A stretch of DNA of 64,000 nucleotides from Paragordius varius. Its lineage: Eukaryota; Nematomorpha. This document shows, piece by piece, positions 45,233 through 56,586 of this stretch (positions are counted from its first letter, which is position 1; each line of letters opens with the position of its first letter). The notes under the pieces are model-generated. The model worked only from the letters and a program-made list of their open reading frames with translations. It made no database searches and was not told where the DNA came from. The translations under genes and the position numbers were made by a program. The stretch lies in the NCBI GenBank assembly GCA_964247055.1, contig OZ176050.1:1984001-2048000 (forward strand), given 5' to 3'.

Positions 45233-48200
45233 ATGGACTGGTCATTTTCTGGCTGCGGTTTCTTAGGTGTATACCATGTTGGAGTTGCCAGTTGCTTAAA
45301 AGAATATGCCCCTCATTTAGTAAACCGAATATATGGGGCATCTGGGGGGGCTTTAGCTGGTTGCTGTTTAATATGTGATTGCTGTTTAGGTAATTTTATC
45401 TTAATATTATTTTACAGGTGAAGCTATCTGTAACTTGTTAACAATTGTAGCTAAAGCAAGGTCCCGTAGTCTGGGTCCCTTACATCCAAGCTTTAATATA
45501 ACAAAAATTTTAAGGAATGGCCTAAATTCCGTATTACCTCCAAACGCTCATCAAATTGCATCAGGTCGACTTTTTGTCTCGTTGACACGAGTATCAGACT
45601 CAAAAAATGTTATCGTCTCTCAATTCGACACAAAAGAGGATTTAATACAAGTATTTTTTGGCTTTTAATTGTCTAGGTCCTTATATGCAGTTCATTTATT
45701 CCAATGTACTGTGGAATAATTCCTCCGACCTATAAAGGAACGGTAAATTTTTACTTGAATTTTTTTGGATTTTATGCGCGTTTTAATTAACATTGACACA
45801 CCTCCAACTGCAACATAATTAAAAAACATATTTTTCTTGTTTTTGTTTACATAACCATACTCTCATTAATGTTTTATAAAATATGTTAAATTCCATTCAT
45901 ATTTTGATTTATGATAATTTTTATTTGCTTAACAAAATAGTAATTATTCAAGTATTTCAAGATTAATATATTTGTTTAATTTATATACTTTAATGTATCC
46001 ACATCCACCTTTAAGTTTATTATCCTTTATTGATTGTCTTTGTGTCTATTAAAACACAAGTGTCCACAATCGAAATTAAATGATAACAAAAATATAAAAT
46101 GATAGGGAAACAGTAAGGTGTTTTGTCGTTAAAAAATGATAATATCTATCAGGTTATTATAGATTATCGTTGTAAAATTTTCTGTTTTTAAATAAAAACA
46201 CTATTAATACATAAAAATTACGAAGTGGACCCCCCCCCACATAATGATCTCTATTAAAATATTAATGGTTCAATATCCGCTACATGCCCCTCTCTTGATA
46301 TTAAATAAATTAATTTATTTTCAATTAATATTTATTTTTTCTAATCTAATTCTATTTGACAACAAATGATAATATAATTAAATTTTAATTGTTCCAGTTC
46401 ATTTTTAGCGCTTTATTCCATAAGTTAAAGTTTATTAGCTCCGAAAATTGCATGGTATCAAAATGAGCTACTCACTGTTTAGGCGCTTTATCTAGAAAGA
46501 ATATCTTTTATGAGAGCGGACTTTACAAGGGGTCCAATTAAATTTTTACAAACGATTTTAATATGTATAGAGGTACCTTGATGGCGGCATTTCTGATAAC
46601 CAACCAATCTTTGACGAAAACACAATAACTATTTCGCCCTTTTCCGGCGAAACCGACATCTGTCCTACCGACCATTCTAATAGCTTTTTAAGCTTTGAAA
46701 TTACCAACACAAACGTCCAAATAAATACCAAGTAAACGTTTTTTTCGTTTTGCTCAACTGTCCAAATAAAATACAGTAAAAAGTTAAATTAAAAATAACT
46801 AATAAGAAAAAGTTAAAAGCTAATTTGTTATGGGAAAACAATATTGAATTTCAATATTTTCTATAAAATTTAAATTAGAATCACACAAACTGCCACTTGT
46901 TTATATCTCTAATCTTTACTTTGCAACTCAAACCGATAGGTTATTTTGGAAGGCACATAAATGGTTTACTACAATAAAAAAAAATTTTCTTTATGGTTTC
47001 CTCTTTATAATTTTCCTTTGTGATATAATTTTTTAGCAATATTCATCGACTTTTATGTGCCTTGTTTCCCCCATCGGCCGAAACTTTGAGCGATATGTGT
47101 AAACAAGGGTTTGAGGACACCCTCAGGTTTTTGCAGCGGAAAAGTTTGATTGCTTGTACACGATGCATGAGCCTTAAAACCGATATGAAAATGGTTGGGG
47201 CAGGTGAGGAGAATGGAGCAGATGGTCGCAAATCGTCTCTCAGCACTTCAAGTGTTGTAAAAATGAGAAGGTCCCCTATTTCGCCTCACCATCGATCTTC
47301 GCTCAGAAAAAGTTTGATTAATAACAGCATACAAATAAATACCGCCGTTGCTGAACCAAATTTACCCATCAAAATTAATTATACAGAGGAGCTGTCGTCC
47401 TCTACAAATCAAGCATCAGCAAATAATATTCACGCTAAAAGACACGCAAACGGTAAATGCAGTCAATGTCGAAATCCGCTCTGTCTCATGACGGGTGAAA
47501 TATTGAAAACGGCATGTCATGAGAAAATTTCCGAAACATTAAAGTTGGAAGAAACTATTAAAGAAACTACTCTTCCGAGTAAAACTGCAAAACTTAAATC
47601 TGACTATTTCGAAGATTTTGAAAAGTATCGCAAATTACCGCCCGTAATCTCGGAAGCATTTAAAGCCGCTTGCAAAAAAATGGATCACGGTTTCATTAGT
47701 TTTTTGTTGCGGTTACCACCCCTTAAATTGTTTGCATATTATGTATACATTTGTCTCTTTCCAATAGACCTCTTTTTACACATCTCCTTGAGGTAAATTT
47801 TTATTTAATATAATACCGAAAAATTATAGTTGTTTAAAAGTTTTTTGAACTTAGATTTCTAGATTGGATTCCATATTTACCAGGTGATTTAGCTTGGATA
47901 TTTAGCCATTTTGTCCCTTTACTCCGGCTATTTTTGCGAAAAATGTGTGATCATAAATCTAAACGAGCAAGGTAAAATTTTTTCTATTCCTTTACATTTA
48001 CATCTTACTTTTCTTCCTCCTGTGGATATGTTGTTACACCATCCCTTTTGACCTAATAATATGGTTAATTATCGATTTTTTAAGAAAATCTTTTGTTGGT
48101 CTAGCTTATAGTCATCTATACATCTCTCAAGGACAATATAAACATTTAAAAATTAAAATAAAGTAAGTATAAGAAAATTAGATTTAATGTTCATGTATTA

Positions 48201-49136
48201 TTATAGAGGCAATTAATCATATTACGCTTATTTAATTATGTAAATATATATGTTGGTAGTTTAACGTGTCAAATCGCTGTTTCACAAGAACAATATTACG
48301 AGGATTATAAACAAGCGCTGTTACTTGATCATCCAGATGACAATATGTGTCAGAAAAAGCAGCAAACTCGTCCTCCAACTCTCCTCGAGGTCAGAAGGCA
48401 CAAAAACAAAGTTTCCGCCGCCGCACCAGCTTTGCACCGACGTGCCTCTTGGTATGGGAATCGTCTCGTCAAAAGCGAGTCTACCATCCCCTCTTACAAA
48501 AACTTGAGGAATGGCGCAGTCCTTAAAAACAAATGCAGTAATATGCATCAAGATAAAAACGGGTCAGCACATTTCCTCCCTCAACTAATGAAGCAAACTC
48601 AAGATGAAACCTTGGTGTTACATCATTATCCTTCAGATCCTGATTTTGTTCGGACCACGGATAGCCTTGTTTGTAACAACAAGAGAACTACTACTAATTT
48701 ATCCACCATGGAACTGGAATCATTGACCTTGTCACCCCCAAGAAATGTCAGAGAAGAGTCACCCAATGATGAAAACTCTCAAGCCGATGGAATGATGGAA
48801 GGGAGTAAACTAACGCGACAAATTACTTCACGAAGCATTCTATCCTTGAATGACCAAGACGCCGTAATGTCTTATTACTACATTGATGAAAAGGATGGAA
48901 AAGTTAAAATGACTGAAATTTATGACATCTCAAGTCCTAATGCAGTGGTGGCCGATCAGCGTCCTCAATCGGGAGATTGTAATCATTCACCAAAATGTGC
49001 CATCAATTTTAACGATCATTGGCACACATTTGAGGCTAAATCTCTCACTAATTCAGAGAGTAAAGGCATGTCACATTTTCAATACCCAGAAGGCAATTGG
49101 CATAATCAACAAACAAGTCCACACTTTTTTGAATAA
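45233..49136 (+). CDS. PNPLA2: Patatin-like triacylglycerol lipase (ATGL/brummer)
   Basis: Hydrolyses triacylglycerol at lipid droplets, the first step of lipolysis. Eight exons join in phase to 814 aa: 45233-45389, 45418-45650, 45677-45742, 46571-46731, 47037-47792, 47855-47971, 48085-48162, 48260-49136. The patatin domain opens [20 protein letters not shown]; the nucleophile elbow is IYGASGG (GxSxG) and the catalytic Asp lies in [36 protein letters not shown] and [15 protein letters not shown] match vertebrate PNPLA2 closely. The start Met lies just before SFSGCGF, shorter than the human N-terminus. Beyond the patatin core there are about 500 residues, against about 250 in human PNPLA2: a Ser-rich insertion in exon 5, hydrophobic segments (for example [19 protein letters not shown]), and a polar 290-residue tail. 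The stop codon overlaps an AATAAA. Introns of 28 and 26 nt. Confidence 0.94.
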
Positions 49137-50689
49137 ATTATTGGATTAGGAGGATTCAGTATTTATTGATCATATAGAGTATTACATATGAAAACAAGTT
49201 CTGTTTCTAAATACACTACTTTTTTATTTTATTTTATTATCAATTTTTGATAAAACAAGTACTTCCTTTTTAGTCTTTCCCCCTTTTTAGCTAGCCGTTT
49301 AATGTAGCCAAAGGCAACTAATATTAATTATCTATTCTTATACCATGGTGATAGTTAACCAAATTTTAATGTTTAGCTAAATTTATTTATTTATTTAAAA
49401 TAAAATAGACAATTATTCTTTTAACCTGACAACATTCAAGATCACACCAATTAATGCAAATAAAACACCTTTTTACTCGTTTTCCTATATTTATTTGTAA
49501 TTTATTTTCCTTACCATATACTTCGCATTCTTATTTTACATAAAAATAAGCAGCAAAAAAATACAATAAATAAATATATAATCTTTTTTGAACTTTATAG
49601 AATTTTATTTTTTCAAGAATTTACTGATTGAAACCACCTGGAAAAGGCTTTTTTCTCACGAAATTTTTTAATTTAGGATGTTTTAGGTAATTGTGTTATT
49701 GTATAAAGGAACTGGTTGATTAAAAATCTCTACTAATTAATAATTTTACAAGGAGCAATCTAAAGTTTAAATCGCACTTAAAAAAAAGCTTAAGAATGTA
49801 TAAATATAATAATTAAACTATCTATTTATAGGTTAAAATTATAAAAGGCTATTAAAGACAATTTCGCCCATGTTGGCCTAATATAATTTAAAAATTGAAA
49901 CTATTAAGACAGTTTTAATTGCTCAGATTATAGTCGGGCTTTTTTAAAATTAGCCCTATGTCTACCAGGTGTAAAAATAGGGGTTTTTGGAAAATGGAAA
50001 ACCACTAAAACCTTGTTATTGATCTGTTCTTGAAAACTTATAGGCCCCTTATTTAATGATAATTTTATTAAAGTGTTTAACATAGAGACCGCTCACTTTT
50101 GAAATTTAATCATTTTACATAGCCGATCTTCCCGTGAAATAACATTTTTCGGAAACTAACAAAACTTATTTTTGAAGCAAATTTCGGTTGTGAGAACATG
50201 TAATTTTCATCGTGGGTTGTGTCTACAACATAAAGGTTAAAACTTTATCCCAGTGTTTTTTTTAATAACCGCCGTGTTGGGATCCACTTTATGTAAAATG
50301 TGCCAGGTTTTAAATAAAATTTTCGAAAATCTATAAGATTAAAAAGAGTTTTAGCTATTCAAATAAATTTTTTTAAAGAGATTTTAGGAATAGGCTGAGG
50401 CTTCCAGTTTGTGAGGAATAGGCCTATTAACGTGAGTGTGAAGGTGATTGTAGTAGCCAAATTGCTTTAGGGTGGTTAATTTAACGGTTTAAAATAAACT
50501 TATTGGATAAAATCTGAGACCTTGTAATCATGGATTTAGGTATTAAAACACCCAGTCTAACTTGATGAATATTTAATTGTTGAAAAGAAATGGTTGATTA
50601 TCTAAAATATCCAAATAGGACCTGTTAATATTATTGTTAAAAAGTATTGGAAGTTTGGGATACACAAAGACTAGTTTAAATTACACTGC
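49137..50689. other. Intergenic region after the lipase
   Basis: AT-rich, no gene recognised. It leads into the minisatellite. Confidence 0.5.
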
Positions 50690-51640
50690 TGAAAAGTAAT
50701 GGATGATTGTGTGACACCGTAGAAGATTGATTAATATAGTTTGATTGTTGAAAAGTGTTGAATGACTCTATAAAATATCCATAAAAGATTGTTAATATAA
50801 TTTGATTGTAAAAAGGGTGTGTATGCTTATATATAATACCCATGAAAGATTGGTTATTATTTGATTGTTTAAAAGTGCGGATGATTGTGTAAAATGCCCA
50901 TGAAAGTATTGTTAATTTAATGTGATTTGGATGATTGTGTAAAATAACTATAAAAGATTGGTTAATATAATTTGTTGAAAAGTTGTGGTTGATTATATAT
51001 AATACCCATGAAAGATTAGTTAATATAATTTGATTGTTGTGGATTATTTTAAATAATACCCATAAAAGATTGGTTAATATAATTTGATTGTTTAAAAGTT
51101 GTGGAAAAATACCCATGTAAGATTGGTTAATATAATTTGATTGTTGAAATGTGGTGGATGATTGTATAAAATACCCTTTAAAGATTGGTTAACATAATTT
51201 GATTGTTGAAAAGTTGTGGATGATTGTATATAATACCCATGAAAGATTGGTTAATATAATTTGATTGTTGGAAAGTTGTGAATGATTGTATTAAATACCC
51301 ATGATTGGGTAAATAATTTGATTGTTGGAAAGTAGTGGATGAATATATATAATACCCATGAAAGATTGGTTAATATAATTTGATTGTTAAGTTGTGGATG
51401 ATTGTATTAAATACCCATGAAAGATTGCCTAATATAATTTGATTGTTTGATTTATAAAATATTCATACATGATTGCTTAATATTATATGATTGTTGAAAA
51501 TTAGTAAATTGTATATACCCATGAAAGATTGCTAATAATTTGATTGTTGAAAATTATTGGATGATTGTATAAAATATTCATGAAAGATTGGTTATTATAA
51601 TTTAATTGTTAAAATTAGTGGATTAAATATTTAATCATAT
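50690..51640. repeat. Minisatellite, unit about 61 bp
   Basis: About fifteen imperfect head-to-tail units built on ATACCCATGAAAGATTGG, then TTAATATAATTTGATTGTTG and a TGGATGATTGTAT segment. One clear unit measures about 61 bp; several units are shortened by internal deletions. The 146-codon minus-strand frame across it (50676-51116) is an artefact of the repetition. Confidence 0.85.
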
Positions 51641-52384
51641 GGTCATGACCACTCATAATTGGGTGATTTATGTATTATAAAAATAACATTTAAATACCTA
51701 TTTTTTAATATAATAATTTAATCTGGCGCCCCTTCAACTATGCCCCCCGGTGGAACAGCCCACTTCCTCTACCCTCTAGCTACGCCATTGTGTAGATTGT
51801 TTTTGTGATACATGAAATGCTTCGGCCAATTACCGTTAAGTTTGAGTTAAGCCATCAAACAAAGCTTGCACTTGATCGTCTTCCCAGTTATGCGGTCTAA
51901 CAGAACGCCCATTTAACTCTAAAAGCTCAACTCGAGAACGGCGGAGAGGAGAATGATAATTTAACGATAAACCAAACTGATGAAGATAACAACCAATAAT
52001 CGGGAAGTGGGGGAGGAACAAAGCAAAGAAAAAGAAAACGAAAAAGACACCCAGGTTGAAATAAGAACGGAACAGACAACTGAGAAAGAACTTGAAATGA
52101 GATATCCTCTTAGGGAAAGAAAAGCACCAGATCGGCTCGGATTCGGATAAGGAGATATGATAGATTTGAATACATCAGTTTTAACCTTAGACTAGATAAA
52201 TTTATATATTAGATTTGAATAATTTTTTATGACCTTTTATATTTGAGTTAAACTATTGTATCAATTTTGTGTTTAATCTTAACACGTAATTTTACCTTGG
52301 TTTAACATGTAAATATTATATTCACAAAAAGTGTATAAACATTACTTTATATAGTGTAGCTTTTTTATTTTATCTCAATAAATA
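51641..52384 (+). mobile_element. LTR-type retroelement remnant (fossil)
   Basis: A fragment whose plus strand carries the likely C-terminal end of a pol product, including a charged segment and RYPLRERKAPDRLGFG before a stop at about 52150. This resembles the end of gypsy-type polyproteins. A polyadenylation-like AATAAATATT lies near 52377. Only the distal part is present and it is broken. A second copy lies at 63045-63785. Family assignment is tentative. Confidence 0.45.
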
Positions 52385-53990
52385 TTATTGTTTTACGGTT
52401 TCTCGATTTACCACAATAATATTCAACAAAATGCTTGCATGACTAAGAACTATGGTTTTATAGTTCTCGCAATTAGATTTATCTCCCTTTTTGATTGAGA
52501 TAAACAGTATTTGCCAATCTTTTGGCATCGACCTCCATACTTCCTGACACAATCTATGTATAACTGATATCGGTATATCTCTTATTAATTCCAAGGAATA
52601 TTATCTATTCCAGAGGCTTTCCTTATTGGTATCGATTATAAAGCTTTTACTACCTCTGCTTCTAATATACATAACTCATCATCCCCATTCCCATATAAAT
52701 GTCTATAGTTTGCAAGTGGGTGTGCATTATATAGCTGTTTGGTGTAACTTTCTCATCCTTTAACTTCTATTTCCGTCGTCAAGATCCTTTCATTGTCCTT
52801 AATATTAATGTTTGGAAGTTGGTATTGATTTTTTACTCTTCTGGTTTGGAACAGAGGTTTACTTAAGCCTTTTCTGTAAGCTTCCTCAATAATCGTGCAT
52901 TGTTCAGCTCAGTATTCCTCCAGGTTTTACCTTTCCTGCTTTTAAATTTAATTTTTTAACCATATCTCTTTCTCCGCTTTTCTTAGCTTTTCTTCTTTCT
53001 TCAATTATTTATATACAGTCATCTGATAACCCTTTTTTATATGATGTTTTTTTCTTTGGTAAATATTTTTGTGCTGTCTCGTGAATTATTCTTATATTAT
53101 TCCTTTGGTTTGTGAGTTATTATCCATTTTACCTATTAATTCAATTCTATTATTTACTTCTATCTTATATTCTAAAGAGATTTGTTCTACGTTGTATTTG
53201 TGTTATTTTTTCTTCTTCCGGAGTAACATGTGCGTTTTAATTGTTGTTATTAATAGTTGGTGATCGCTTGAGCAGTCACAAATTATTTTGGTTTTAGCAT
53301 CTATGAAGAACCTTTTCCATTTTTGTCATATAAAATAATTTATTTGGTTTTTAATTTCCGAGAAGGGGAGGTCCAGATGTATAGCCGTCTTTTATGTTGT
53401 TTTTACCATGTATACACAACAAACATTTGATTAATCATACAGAATTCGATCAATCGTTCACCAGATTCGTTCCTTTCGAATCCGTGTTTTCCCAATATCA
53501 TGTCTTACTCTTGATTTCCAACCTTTTTCCAATCACACCTATTATACTGATATCTTTTCGGTACAGAGTTTATTAAGTCTTGGAGCTGTTCGCAAAATGC
53601 ATCTATTTTTTCTTGTTCGGAGTCCGCTGTAGGGGCATAAACAATGATATAAGTTAAGTTAATCGGGCTAGCATTAAATCTGATGCTCATGATTAATTGT
53701 ATAAATTAAACGAATTGACATATTTATTATATTCTTTATTTAATATTACATCAAAACCCTCCCTCTTTATTTCATCGTGTCCCGACATATAATTACAATT
53801 TTCTTCGTGATATAAAACACCTTTGCCCTTGTAATGGGTTTTAGTGATACCCAATAAATTGGATTCTTTGCATATCGTTTCCTATTAGAGTCTTTTTTTT
53901 CTTCATTCCAACTCCTGCGTTCCAGTTTCCTATACGTATTTTATCTATAACTTTAATTTTTGGCATATTTTTGTGATCAAGTTTGCCGGG
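52385..53990 (-). mobile_element. Degenerate non-LTR retrotransposon (RTE/BovB-like LINE)
   Basis: Read on the minus strand, 53970-53500 encodes AP-endonuclease pieces (RIGNWNAGVG, then LTYIIVYAPTADSEQEK), as in CFDP2/BovB-type and Jockey-type LINEs. 52594-52385 encodes a piece of reverse transcriptase (MPKDWQ, then FISIKKGDKSNCENYKTI, compare PKDW...PI.KKGD...NYR). Frames change repeatedly and stops are frequent, so it is inactive. The 3' end abuts the LTR-type remnant, and the same junction recurs near 63780. Confidence 0.65.
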
Positions 53991-54775
53991 GCTTTGTTGA
54001 ACCATACTTAAGGTGTATGGATTCCGTTACAATCTAAGTAATAACTTAAAGATATTTTAAAATATAATAATCCTGCGCTTGTACGCGCCTTAGGGCAGGG
54101 GGACGTTAATCATTCTTCAGGGCTCCTAACAAAAATATGCAATGAAACGTATGATACCAACAATATATAATAAACAAAAAATTAATATAATTAAGGCTAA
54201 TGATTTATGATAAGGTAGCAATACGATGAGTAAAAATCTAAAAATGAATGGCATGAGATACCGATTTTCAAATTAGTCACCCAAAATTATAGTGCGACAT
54301 CATATTTTATTGCGCTAACAAAGAAACGAATTTAATAGTGAGAATAAACATAAAATCGATTTCCAAATTTTTGAAAGTCCATAAATAGTTACTACATAAC
54401 AGAATCATTTAACTGTGATTATAGAATTGTGATATATTCGGAGGGTTTAAAAAAGTAATAACCAATTTTTTGGTTTAAAATTGGCCAATATGAAAAGGAA
54501 CTTGAAAAATGGAAATAAGATTCGGACAATGATTATTGAAATGTTTAACTCTTAACTTGAAGTTGATATTTTCAATTTAATGTTTATTAACTCACTTAAA
54601 GATATAAGCCTCATGCAATAAAAAACCGGTGATGATATAAAATATTTATAATCTATTCTATTATTTTTAAAACTAAATGTAAAGTAAAAATTAAAAATAT
54701 TAGGTAGAACAGGGGGATTTCTATACAGGTCATGGCATCCTTATTACAGGGCGGACAAAATGATTGTATGATAGA

Positions 54776-54806
<31 letters not shown>

Positions 54807-56586
54807 AGAATTAACCGACTGGGAAAATATAGATACTTGAAGTAGTTTGTTTATATACATAAACAAATTTGTGAAGTACGAAGTAACCGAAAAAACAAAG
54901 ATATATATTTGCTAAAAATTTATACAACAAACACAAAAAGGAAGATTTAAGAATAAAAAAAATACTGTCCTTGGTTTAAATTGAATTCCCCTGATCCAAA
55001 AATTAGGCTAAAGTAAAAGAAAGCTATCCAATGCTGCGCGCCAACGTGCGACCCAGCATAAAAAAAGAAAATTATATATATAAATTTTAAATAGTTATTA
55101 ACGTTTAATCATTTTAATCATTCAGAAACCGTATATCTTTATTAATTTTATAAAATTATTTTTAATGATATGATTTAACATGTGATTAAATATATATAAG
55201 CTTTCTACGTTATTACAACATTGAAAACATTTAAAAGTTAATAATTTTATGAAATGGGAAATAAATTAGTTTGAAAAAAAAGTTTGTGAATAATTATTTT
55301 TTAATGATAAATATATTATAAATAAAGAATAGGTGGAAAATAAAATAAAAAACAAATACAAAAATTATGGTTATATTAATAAAAATATAAGAACCGAAAG
55401 TGTTCAAGGCACTCTTGAAGTAATGGTATTAATATCAAAACAACTAATCAGGTTCTTTAGCAGTTTAATTATAAATCGGTAGATTTTTTTATGTATAAAG
55501 GGACTCAAAACCGAATTATATATTTTTGGATGCCACGATAATTGAGGTATGTTTTTGGAGATTTCGGCAGTCGATAACCCAGACTATGTGAGGCAACATC
55601 TGGCGAAAAGCAATTACTAAGTTTTGCCAACCTTTGGTTTTTTCATCCGAATGCATACAGTTGGCTTGGATCGACAAAATGATGCGAATCAAAAAATCAA
55701 TTCAAACTATTATTCCAGCCCAAATATATTGACTGACGAATGATAAGGCGGATGATGCGTATATAAAGTATCTATCATCGCCAAGTCTAGGTTTCCCCTG
55801 TTAGTGCAGTTTTCTAAATGTCCAAATCCTTTTCATTAAGCCAGCGTTCAACACAAATATAATCGCGGGCCAAATAATCGTCAGGCTGCATTCGAAAAAT
55901 AGATGGGCATAAATAAATTTTAAATTTTAATTCAAATTTTGTAAAAAAGGAAATGAAAAATTCGATATTGACTTATCAAGATAATTTATTTAAAATATAA
56001 CAATTTTACAGATTTTATGAGCATAAAACGTTTATATACTTGGTAATTTTTCAATTTTTTAGCGGGCCACATATAATATCTTGAAGGAAAGAACCAAAAG
56101 AATTTTTATTAGTTCGTTTTGTTTTAAACTGAATATAAAATTATCTGAGTCAGAAATATCGTTTATATCCACTTGACACAGTGTTAGAAGGGGCGTTGTA
56201 ATATGATTTACTTTACCGATATATTTATACGCTCGAATTTACAGTATAAGTAAGTATACATTGCTAGAAAGATATTAATGATTGCTAAATAGCACATGGC
56301 TTGTAGTTTTTTTCTTTTTACCTTTATTAGCTAATAATACTGCTCTTTGTATATACTGTGGAATTAAGCAATGTATACTTACTCATATGTAATTTTTATA
56401 GTATTGGTCTCATTATTTTCATTTTGCATTTATTGATTAGTGCATTGCACATATCTTCAAATTGACAATGTTATATAATCATTAAATTACAATTTTTTAT
56501 TCAATAATTATATTATATCAAATTAAATTATCACGGGCCTCTTAATTTAGCAGGGATAGCTGAGCGTTCATTAACATATTTTGGTA
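53991..56586. other. Intergenic, microsatellite and coding-like relic
   Basis: No intact gene. An uninterrupted TA microsatellite lies at about 54778-54806. About 55540-55900 is richer in GC than its surroundings and, on the minus strand, reads in short protein-like stretches broken by stops (for example QPDDYLARDYICVERWLNEK). It may be a pseudogene fragment of a family I cannot identify. Confidence 0.4.

Noticed and set aside
50676-51116. 146-codon minus-strand ORF
   Set aside because: Low-complexity translation of the minisatellite.
50690-51640. CRISPR array
   Set aside because: Units are contiguous and similar along their whole length with no unique spacers, and the genome is eukaryotic.
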